A stretch of 5,544 nucleotides of DNA from an uncultured Rikenellaceae bacterium. GTDB taxonomy: Bacteria; Bacteroidota; Bacteroidia; Bacteroidales; Rikenellaceae. The notes below the pieces were generated by a model. It did not search any database and was not told the DNA's origin. It worked only from the letters and a program-made list of their open reading frames with translations. The stretch spans positions 1 to 5,544 of the forward strand of contig CAMTOL010000155.1 of NCBI GenBank assembly GCA_947074135.1. The letters are read 5' to 3'. A program made the translations under genes and the position numbers. The first letter of the stretch is position 1; every line of letters starts with the position of its first letter. This document shows positions 1-5,544 of the stretch, in pieces.

Positions 1-1
1 A

Positions 2-904
2 AGAAAAAATAGCTCAAAGAAAGAATTCTGGTGTATAGAGAGGCGCAGTAGTGAAAAATGGGATGCAGATCTTAATAGCAATGGACTGTTGATATACCAC
101 ATTGACTACTCTAACAATAATTCAGGAAATGACGACAAATATGGAGCGCAACTAGCCAAAGATAGATGGAACACAAATACCATTAACACAAACCCAACAC
201 ACCCTTGTGCTAGATTTGTCGAATCATCAGGAGTTTCGAATAATCACAACCTTAATCCTAAAGCAGTAATGTACCCTGGAAATAATAACAGAACAACATT
301 TACAGTTGATGATTATGGATATAGCGATTGGAGCGGAAATCCACTTCTAACCTCACTAACAGATATTACCAATAGCAACGGTGTAGTAACTTTGATTGCC
401 ACTGCTAACGAAAACCCAGTTATAACTTTCGGACAACGTGAAGCAAATATTGCCTTCAGACTTACTGGCGGTGCTACTAACTGGAATCTTAAAATCAAAC
501 CACGTTCAAGTGCTAGTTGGAGTCAGGTAATCGAGAACATTGCAACCAAAGAGTATTTGGTAAGCAAACTTGAACCTAATACAGAATATTTGGTTGAGAT
601 TACTACAAATAACGCCTCTGATGGAGCAGTAGAATCATCATTCAAAACAGAAGCCCTAACTTCTAATTACGCCTATATCTCAGGAATATCAACAAACGTT
701 ATTTCAGGCGTCAAATACGACATATCGGTCAAAAACATACAGCAAGCGCCAAAATCAGTTAAATGGCTTATTAATGGCACTGTTGCTGCCAATGGTATAT
801 CTACATTTAACTCAACCGGAACTCAATTGATTGAATGTGTCATTACCTACGAAAATGGCGATACTGAAAGCATCAAAAGAACTGTGAATGCTACTAAAAA
901 TTAG
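2..904 (+). CDS. M6-family metalloprotease, C-terminal part (partial at left edge)
   Basis: The frame is open from base 2 to the TAG at 902-904, giving 300 residues with no start in the window. A TTG at 89-91 could be mistaken for a start, but it is the second Leu of an internal G-L-L-I-Y-H-I-D-Y motif. The first ~134 residues match the end of the M6 (immune inhibitor A-like) peptidase domain: an E-R-R...W-D-A-D-L segment, the GLLIYHIDY motif, a W-N-x-N-x-I-N segment, a P-H-P-like stretch before F-V-E-S-S-G, then Y-P-G-N-N and D-W-S-G. A fibronectin-III-like domain follows (about 413-658, with L-E-P-N-T-E-Y), then an Ig/PKD-like domain (about 665-892, with K-W-L-I-N-G and I-T-Y-E-N-G-D). The family are zinc proteases, usually exported. 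The catalytic HExxH and any signal peptide lie upstream, out of view. No recognisable type IX secretion C-terminal domain ends the protein, so it may be periplasmic or lipid-anchored at its N-terminus (inference). Confidence 0.88.
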   Translation, partial: RKNSSKKEFWCIERRSSEKWDADLNSNGLLIYHIDYSNNNSGNDDKYGAQLAKDRWNTNTINTNPTHPCARFVESSGVSNNHNLNPKAVMYPGNNNRTTFTVDDYGYSDWSGNPLLTSLTDITNSNGVVTLIATANENPVITFGQREANIAFRLTGGATNWNLKIKPRSSASWSQVIENIATKEYLVSKLEPNTEYLVEITTNNASDGAVESSFKTEALTSNYAYISGISTNVISGVKYDISVKNIQQAPKSVKWLINGTVAANGISTFNSTGTQLIECVITYENGDTESIKRTVNATKN

Positions 905-929
905 ATTTAAACTTTGATTAATTACTACG

Positions 930-1355
930 ATGAAAAAAATATTATCAATAGCGCTTGTTGTTCTATCTCTGCTCTTTGTAACAAGCTGCGAAAAACCATT
1001 ATCAGCTGAAGAGATAGCTAGAGGCGAGTTTTCAGATAAAGCAACACAATACGGAGTCTATAACTCTTCAAAAGCAATATTTGTATTTAACGTTAACGAA
1101 CATCAAGTTGCCAAAAGCGGCTCTGCAACAAACTATCTATATAGAATACAAACAGACAACCAGAATAAATTTGTCTCTGTAAAATGCAGCAGCTTACCAT
1201 CTGTTGTAGATAGCTCAGTAGATGTTATTGTTGATAGCAATATCAGTGAAATCACTCCGAAAACATACAGTATGAAACTTATTAAAGTTGGAACCACTAA
1301 AGCTTGGTTGTGGAATGAAACTGCTATGTTTGGAATTATCGTGGAACGTCCCTAA
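930..1355 (+). CDS. Small lipoprotein of unknown function
   Basis: This 141-residue protein starts M-K-K, has a hydrophobic segment over residues 4-17 and ends its signal in the lipobox V-T-S-C with Cys20. It is therefore predicted to be processed by signal peptidase II and lipid-anchored through Cys20. Glu21 follows the Cys, and E26-E27 lie a little further on. This is not a clear match to the K/D/E-rich surface-export signal of Bacteroidetes lipoproteins, so periplasmic versus surface placement is open. The mature ~122 residues alternate hydrophobic and polar residues in a pattern suggesting a small beta-rich domain, ending in W-L-W-N-E and G-I-I-V-E-R-P. I do not recognise the family. The ATG at 930 is the only sensible start because it yields the complete signal peptide. 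It lies 25 bases after the M6 protease stop, so the two are probably co-transcribed. Confidence 0.85.
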   Translation: MKKILSIALVVLSLLFVTSCEKPLSAEEIARGEFSDKATQYGVYNSSKAIFVFNVNEHQVAKSGSATNYLYRIQTDNQNKFVSVKCSSLPSVVDSSVDVIVDSNISEITPKTYSMKLIKVGTTKAWLWNETAMFGIIVERP

Positions 1356-1372
1356 AGTCTAGTAAAACACAC

Positions 1373-1395
1373 AAAAAATCATAGGATTTTTTTTT
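1373..1395 (+). terminator. Possible weak hairpin with T-run between lipoprotein and AsmA genes
   Basis: An 8-bp inverted repeat (AAAAAATC at 1373-1380, GATTTTTT at 1385-1392) encloses the loop ATAG and runs into an unbroken series of nine T at 1387-1395. The shape fits an intrinsic terminator, but the stem has only one G-C pair and its outer part is simply an A-run facing a T-run. It lies 17 bases after the lipoprotein stop and 5 bases before the AsmA start. It could therefore separate two transcription units, attenuate read-through, or mean nothing in such AT-rich DNA. Confidence 0.3.
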
Positions 1396-1400
1396 AACGA

Positions 1401-4400
1401 ATGAAATTAGTACGAAGAATTCTTAAATGGGTAGCAATATCAATAGCTAGTCTTATTGCATTGCTACTCATTACTCTTTTTATTGTCACACGACCCGCAA
1501 TTTTAACATCAATTATTAATAGTTACGCCAACGACTATCTCAATGCCGATGTAAATATATCGAAAGCAGAGCTAACTCTGTTTAGTGACTACCCAAATGT
1601 AAGCATTAAGCTAGACTCTACTTCCATAGTTTCCTATGCGCTTACAGATTCTAAAACAGACACTCTGCTTTCGTTCTCATCACTTTGCGCATCTATAAAC
1701 ATCAGCTCTCTATTAAACAAAAATTTAATAGAACTTGGTGACATTACACTAAATTCACCGAAAATCTCCACCACAATTGATTCGAATGGCAAAGGTTCTT
1801 GGGAAATTTATCAAATAGACGACACCGTTTCAGAGGAGGATACAACTAGCGGTTATGGGTTCAAATTTTCTCGAATATTAATTGATGGTAGTGGAGGTAT
1901 TAAATTCAATGACCTTAGAGATAGTATCTTTATCAGCTCTGAACTCTCATTAATAGATATAAAGCAGACTGACGCTCAGAGTTATTATTTGGCAGTCGAT
2001 TTATCAGTTGATAGCTGCAAGATAGATAGTATTAACTATCAACCTGTCATTCCAATTGAGGTCAAAGGCTCAACTAACTTTGATTTAACAAAACTTCTGC
2101 TCGACAATACCAATTTTGCAATCAACATTAACGAAATTGGTATTGACATTAATGGAGAAGCAGAAATAATGGACTCTATTGTTCGTTCAAATCTAAAAAT
2201 TAACTGTAATAATCTAGCATTAGCACAGGGTCTTGATATTTTACCTTTAATAAACAACACCTATCGTTTCGATGGTATTGAGTCTAATCTTAGTTTTGAT
2301 GTTAGCATCGCAACAAAAGGTAGTTTAGACTATATGAACATACCTAATGGTAAACTTCCTGAGGTAACTATTGACATACTGTCAAATGGAGGAAACATTA
2401 ACTTTACTCAACAGCAAGAGAAGATAAACAGAGTGCTCATTGACCTCACAGCACACTTTAATATGGACGACAATATAGAGAATTATGTCGATATTAGAGC
2501 TTTGGACATTGCGAGTAATTGGTTTAGCTTAAATGTCAACGCTAAGGTTGATGGCTATATGAATAGCGAAGATACCAGGTTTAAAAGCAAGATAAAAACT
2601 TCAGTAAAACTAGGTGCAATAAACCGATGGTTACCTATTCTTGGTTCAAAATTATGGGGATTTGGAAAGATTTCCCTTAATGGTAACATTGAGGGTGATA
2701 TCGATATAAACTCATCACTTTCTAACCTCTCAATATCAAGATTAGGACTATCAACCATTGGCAGTAATATCAGTTTTAAAGATGTTACATTTAACAGCGA
2801 TTCTATGTTTCTCTACATTAATGGTAGAGCAGGCATAAGTTCAAAAAAGAGTTTATTACTTGCTTCAACATCTTTTGACTCACTTACATTCAACAGTGAA
2901 GCTTTCAAAGCGAACGCCTCAGGTAGTGGAATTACTTTTGAGGCAGGTATTCTCTCAACAAATGGAATAATTGACACCACTAACACTCAAGTTATACCAG
3001 TAGGAGGCAAAATCGAGGCAAGAAGATTTGTATTCGAGGAATATGCAACAACAGATACACTTAGATTTTATTCTCGAAATTTATGGGCAAAATTTGAAGT
3101 AAAACCAATACCTACAGACCCAACAGTTCCACAATTCATAATAAGCACTAATGCTAGTAGAATGGGATTCAGAGAGGGTCTAAACAGATTCTCTTTAGGT
3201 TCGTCAAGTATAAAAGCTGTTGCAATAAAATTGAGTAGCGAAGAGCAAATAGCACTGAGAAGAGAGCATCGTTTAGACTCCTTACAATTAATATATCCAA
3301 ACATTGAACGTGATTCGTTGATGGCCCATAATCGCAGAGTCAACACTCAAAGGTCATTTACAACAAGATATGGAGACATTGATTTGAATCCTGGGCGTGA
3401 CATTAGGTCAATGCTTCGCAAATGGAGCTGCGATTTAAACATTAATTCTAGTTCAGCAAGAATAACAACTCCGTATCTACCTCTACAAACTAGATTGAGC
3501 GACATAGACATTGATTTTAATCTTGACTCCCTTAAAATTAACAATATAAGCGGAACAGTAGGAAAGAGTGACATTCATATTGGAGGTAAAGTAACAAACA
3601 TTAAGGAGTCACTACTTGGTAGAGGCATTCTTTCTGTCAATTTATTGTTGAACAGTAACACAATTGATTTTAATGAGATTATCGTTGCCTTAAATGCAGG
3701 TAGTGTAGCTGCAGCTAATCTCGAACATTTAAAAGAGTCTGATCACAGCGATGAGGTTATTGAGCAACACATCGCAAATACTATTGATTCGACTAATGCA
3801 TCAATGCTTATTTTAGTTCCACACAACATCAACATTGATGCTTCGCTTAGAATCAAGAATGCTATTTACGGAAATTTAGAGCTGTATAAACTTGTGACAG
3901 AGGTAAGTTCACGAAACAGTGTTCTACAGCTTCGTGAATTTAGTTCAAACACTAATATAGGAAAGATGAAGCTTCACGCACTCTACTCTACTAAATCAAA
4001 AGATGATATTGATCTGAGTGCAGAGTTGGAGCTTAGCAATGTAAATTTAGGAAAATTAATCGACCAGATACCTGAAATTGATACTTTGTTACCAATGCTA
4101 TCATCGTTCGAAGGTACTGTAGATGTGAATGTTGCAGCCAAGGCAAAATTAGACAGCTCTATGAACCTTGTTATACCATCGCTTTGGGCTGTTGCAAGTA
4201 TGAGTGGAAGCGACCTAGTACTACTAGATGGCGAAACGTTTACAGAAATATCGAAGATGCTAAGGTTTAAGAACAAAAGCAGAAATGTGGTTGACAAAGC
4301 ATCGGTAGAGTTAAAGGTATCAAACAGCAAAATGGAGCTCTATCCTTTCGTACTTGAGATAGACAGGTATAAGACTGCAGTAAGTGGTGTTCACTCACTC

Positions 4401-4823
4401 GATATGAACTTCAATTACCATATTTCGGTTATCAAATCGATTATTCCATTTAGAGTAGGTCTTAATATATTCGGTAATTTGGATGACTGGGACTTCAAGA
4501 TTGTATCGTCAAAATATAAGAACGAAAAGAGTATTCCTAGCCACAGTTACGAGATTGACAATATTAGAATCAACCTTCGAGATGAGATTATCAATGCATT
4601 CGAGAAAGAGAACAGCATAATTATTAAGGATTGGACTACTAGTGGTGATTCAGCTCTCGCTAACGTAACTAAATCTACGATTGATAGCACTGGCTCTCAC
4701 AAATCGACATCGGACAGCATAATTGTTGGTGAATTCATCAAAATAGTAAGAACAAAAGATGGTTATGTAAAGAGCGACAGCATTGATATTAATCGTGATA
4801 TCAAAGAAGATATAATACCTTAG
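1401..4823 (+). CDS. AsmA-like inner-membrane-anchored protein
   Basis: The 1140-residue product begins with a basic stretch (R5, R6, K9), then one hydrophobic helix at about residues 10-30, predicting an N-in anchor with the remainder in the periplasm. The next segment (about 34-78, including L-F-S-D-Y-P-N-V-S-I) is the typical start of AsmA-family proteins. Most of the body alternates hydrophobic and polar residues, as expected for a long beta structure. A charged, probably helical segment interrupts it at about 612-650 (S-S-E-E-Q-I...R-R-E-H-R-L-D-S-L). The AsmA C-terminal region spans roughly 870-1035 and ends F-G-N-L-D-D-W-D-F (1024-1032). A polar Ser/Thr/Asp-rich tail follows. AsmA relatives such as TamB, YhdP and YdbH act in lipid transport and envelope homeostasis between the two membranes. 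The same general role here is inferred; no substrate can be read from the sequence. The ATG at 1401 gives an intact anchor. The stop is 3 bases before ispF. Confidence 0.9.
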   Translation: MKLVRRILKWVAISIASLIALLLITLFIVTRPAILTSIINSYANDYLNADVNISKAELTLFSDYPNVSIKLDSTSIVSYALTDSKTDTLLSFSSLCASINISSLLNKNLIELGDITLNSPKISTTIDSNGKGSWEIYQIDDTVSEEDTTSGYGFKFSRILIDGSGGIKFNDLRDSIFISSELSLIDIKQTDAQSYYLAVDLSVDSCKIDSINYQPVIPIEVKGSTNFDLTKLLLDNTNFAININEIGIDINGEAEIMDSIVRSNLKINCNNLALAQGLDILPLINNTYRFDGIESNLSFDVSIATKGSLDYMNIPNGKLPEVTIDILSNGGNINFTQQQEKINRVLIDLTAHFNMDDNIENYVDIRALDIASNWFSLNVNAKVDGYMNSEDTRFKSKIKTSVKLGAINRWLPILGSKLWGFGKISLNGNIEGDIDINSSLSNLSISRLGLSTIGSNISFKDVTFNSDSMFLYINGRAGISSKKSLLLASTSFDSLTFNSEAFKANASGSGITFEAGILSTNGIIDTTNTQVIPVGGKIEARRFVFEEYATTDTLRFYSRNLWAKFEVKPIPTDPTVPQFIISTNASRMGFREGLNRFSLGSSSIKAVAIKLSSEEQIALRREHRLDSLQLIYPNIERDSLMAHNRRVNTQRSFTTRYGDIDLNPGRDIRSMLRKWSCDLNINSSSARITTPYLPLQTRLSDIDIDFNLDSLKINNISGTVGKSDIHIGGKVTNIKESLLGRGILSVNLLLNSNTIDFNEIIVALNAGSVAAANLEHLKESDHSDEVIEQHIANTIDSTNASMLILVPHNINIDASLRIKNAIYGNLELYKLVTEVSSRNSVLQLREFSSNTNIGKMKLHALYSTKSKDDIDLSAELELSNVNLGKLIDQIPEIDTLLPMLSSFEGTVDVNVAAKAKLDSSMNLVIPSLWAVASMSGSDLVLLDGETFTEISKMLRFKNKSRNVVDKASVELKVSNSKMELYPFVLEIDRYKTAVSGVHSLDMNFNYHISVIKSIIPFRVGLNIFGNLDDWDFKIVSSKYKNEKSIPSHSYEIDNIRINLRDEIINAFEKENSIIIKDWTTSGDSALANVTKSTIDSTGSHKSTSDSIIVGEFIKIVRTKDGYVKSDSIDINRDIKEDIIP

Positions 4824-4826
4824 ACA

Positions 4827-5366
4827 ATGGATATTAGAATAGGAAACGGATATGATGTTCACAAACTCGAAGAGGGATTAAGGTTGCGTATTGGGGGCAT
4901 TGACATAGAGCACACGCACGGTTTGGTAGCTCATTCCGATGGCGATGTACTAATTCACGCTCTTTGTGACGCACTTCTTGGGGCAGCCGCACTTGGAGAT
5001 ATAGGAAAACATTTTCCTGATACTTCAGCAGAGTTTAAGGGTGTAGATAGTCGGAAACTGCTTGAGGAAGTTTGCGAACTATTGAAAGTAGCAAATTTCA
5101 CGATTTCCAATGTCGATTGCACAATTATTGCACAAGCACCAAAATTTGCACCATATATTAACTCAATGCGGATTGAGTTATCACAGATTATGGAGATTGA
5201 GATAGATAGGGTCAATGTAAAAGCGACAACGACAGAGAAGCTTGGTTTTGAGGGTCGCAGGGCTAAGCAGATTTGCACCGGCGCTTGGAATCACAGAGAT
5301 GATGAACTTCATATTATACTTCAATGCAGGCTTTGCAATAGATACTTGGCTCGAGATGGCTTGTAA
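4827..5366 (+). CDS. ispF: 2-C-methyl-D-erythritol 2,4-cyclodiphosphate synthase, aberrant C-terminus
   Basis: IspF converts CDP-methylerythritol 2-phosphate to methylerythritol 2,4-cyclodiphosphate with release of CMP, in the cytosolic MEP isoprenoid pathway. It normally works as a homotrimer with a divalent metal. Visible signatures are G-Y-D-V-H (metal ligands Asp10 and His12), A-H-S-D-G-D (35-40), His44 as third metal ligand, D-A-L-L-G-A-A (48-54), D-I-G-K-H-F-P-D-T (58-66), D-S-R (74-76), N-V-D-C-T-I-I-A-Q-A-P-K (95-106) and K-A-T-T-T-E-K-L-G-F-E-G-R (132-144). All expected catalytic and metal residues are present. After Arg144 the frame no longer resembles the family: the usual short E-E-G-I-S-A-Y-A-V-A-L-type ending is replaced by 35 unrelated residues, making 179 instead of about 160. 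The family-like ending appears in the +1 frame, so a frameshift is likely. The ATG at 4827 lies 3 bases after the AsmA stop, suggesting co-transcription and perhaps translational coupling. Confidence 0.93.
   Translation: MDIRIGNGYDVHKLEEGLRLRIGGIDIEHTHGLVAHSDGDVLIHALCDALLGAAALGDIGKHFPDTSAEFKGVDSRKLLEEVCELLKVANFTISNVDCTIIAQAPKFAPYINSMRIELSQIMEIEIDRVNVKATTTEKLGFEGRRAKQICTGAWNHRDDELHIILQCRLCNRYLARDGL
5259..5366 (+). other. Out-of-family tail of ispF, probable frameshift segment
   Basis: In the annotated frame this stretch encodes R-R-A-K-Q-I-C-T-G-A-W-like sequence plus a C-R-L-C motif, none of it expected in IspF. In the +1 frame, bases 5260-5289 encode G-L-S-R-F-A-P-A-L-G, which lines up with the family ending G-I-S-A-Y-A-V-A-L-I at G, S, A, A and L, plus the similar pairs L/I and F/Y. 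The third frame has E-S-Q-R followed by two TGA stops at 5300-5305, about where a normal IspF would end. The +1 frame itself stays open to TAA at 5392-5394. Roughly five bases appear to be missing between the Arg144 codon and the GGG at 5260, with a second shift near 5287. The family comparison is from memory, not from an alignment. Confidence 0.55.
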
Positions 5367-5389
5367 AAAACTCAACGCTGAGGTTTTTT
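5365..5389 (+). terminator. Probable intrinsic terminator after ispF
   Basis: An A-run (5365-5370) and CTCA (5371-5374) form the left arm, ACGC is the loop, and TGAG (5379-5382) plus a T-run (5384-5389) form the right arm, with G5383 bulged. This gives about 10 pairs followed directly by the six T. A-run and T-run on opposite arms mean it could work in both directions. The annotated ispF stop (5364-5366) overlaps the first two bases of the left arm, which is unusually close for a gene with its own natural stop. Confidence 0.6.
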
Positions 5390-5413
5390 CATAATTACCA
5401 ATAGTTCTTATTA

Positions 5414-5544
5414 ATGATCTACGCACTGAATTTGAATTTTAAATTCCCTATTAAACTTCACAGCACTAACAATTACTATGAGGAGATTTTTTATGCTATA
5501 GCTACTCTTCCGTTTAATGAATTCTGTTTACATTTTGTAAGTAC
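5414..5544 (+). CDS. Possible start of an unidentified gene, open at right edge
   Basis: From ATG 5414 the frame stays open for 43 codons to the edge of the window. It begins M-I-Y-A-L-N-L-N-F-K-F and continues through Y-Y-E-E-I-F-Y-A-I-A-T-L-P-F. An in-frame TAG at 5402-5404 lies just upstream, so ATG is the natural first start. The residues are rich in aromatic and hydrophobic types, but there is no signal peptide, recognisable motif or family resemblance. It begins 24 bases after the ispF terminator. I see no convincing Bacteroidetes-type promoter (TTTG / TAnnTTTG) or ribosome binding site in the gap. A stretch this long without a stop in AT-rich DNA is somewhat suggestive but could be chance. 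The other frames between 5395 and 5544, on both strands, hold only very short open stretches, so the region may simply be intergenic. Confidence 0.28.
   Translation, partial: MIYALNLNFKFPIKLHSTNNYYEEIFYAIATLPFNEFCLHFVS

Noticed and set aside
89..91. TTG as the start codon of the first gene
   Set aside because: The same frame is open and family-like upstream to base 2 (E-R-R...W-D-A-D-L before G-L-L-I-Y-H), so this is an internal Leu codon of a truncated gene.
905..929. Bacteroides-type -7 box (TAAACTTTG) before the lipoprotein
   Set aside because: The spacing inside the box is one base too long for TAnnTTTG, no -33 TTTG is placed correctly, and it lies too close to the ATG.
3983..4330. Minus-strand open frame of 115 codons inside the AsmA-like gene, and similar ones at 2039-2260, 2555-2758, 3068-3346 and 3347-3574
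   Set aside because: They lie wholly within a clearly coding + strand gene, have no recognisable motifs, and their composition is what antisense reading of that gene would give.
4955..5278. Minus-strand open frame opposite ispF, and the one at 5181-5426
   Set aside because: Both are antisense to conserved ispF motifs; the second also runs through the terminator. Neither has plausible protein character.
5429..5446. AT-rich palindrome (GAATTT...AAATTC) as an operator
   Set aside because: Such short AT palindromes are expected by chance in this composition, and it lies inside the possible coding frame with no other supporting signal.
5480..5500. GAGGAGA followed by ATG as a strong ribosome binding site and start
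   Set aside because: The ATG at 5493 is followed by CTA and an immediate TAG, so it opens no gene.
5491..5544. Minus-strand frame open from the right edge for 17 codons to a TAA, as the end of a convergent gene
   Set aside because: Too short to distinguish from chance, no recognisable residues, and it conflicts with the longer + strand frame over the same bases.

Overview
The window is AT-rich and gene-dense, with every supportable gene on the + strand and no clear Shine-Dalgarno sequences before the starts. The protein families point to a Bacteroidales/Bacteroidetes genome: an M6-type metalloprotease with Ig-like C-terminal domains, a small lipoprotein, a very large AsmA-like protein, and an IspF whose sequence resembles this phylum's. 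The phylum call is an inference from family resemblance, not from a search.

Layout, left to right. (1) Positions 2-904: the 3' end of a secreted M6-family metalloprotease gene. It is open at the left edge, and the catalytic HExxH part lies outside the window. What remains is the end of the peptidase domain, a fibronectin-III-like domain and an Ig/PKD-like domain. (2) 930-1355: a 141-residue lipoprotein of unknown function with a clear lipobox. (3) A weak AT-rich hairpin with a T-run at 1373-1395, a possible terminator or attenuator. (4) 1401-4823: a 1140-residue AsmA-like protein with one N-terminal membrane anchor and a long periplasmic beta-rich body. (5) 4827-5366: ispF, the MEP-pathway enzyme 2-C-methyl-D-erythritol 2,4-cyclodiphosphate synthase, 3 bases after the AsmA stop. 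(6) A probable intrinsic terminator at 5365-5389, then a possible further gene starting at 5414 and running off the right edge.

The genes suggest two units. The protease and lipoprotein (25-base gap) look like an exported or surface-associated pair. The AsmA-like protein and ispF are tightly spaced and probably co-transcribed, placing envelope lipid handling next to isoprenoid precursor synthesis. That link may be only genomic neighbourhood.

The main anomaly is the 3' end of ispF. The protein follows the family closely up to the GFEGR motif. The reading frame then departs from it, while the family-like C-terminal strand appears in the +1 frame and a double stop lies in the third frame where IspF should end. 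This indicates one or more indels, either a real mutation or a sequencing/assembly error. I found no CRISPR array, RNA gene, insertion sequence or convincing novel multi-gene system here.
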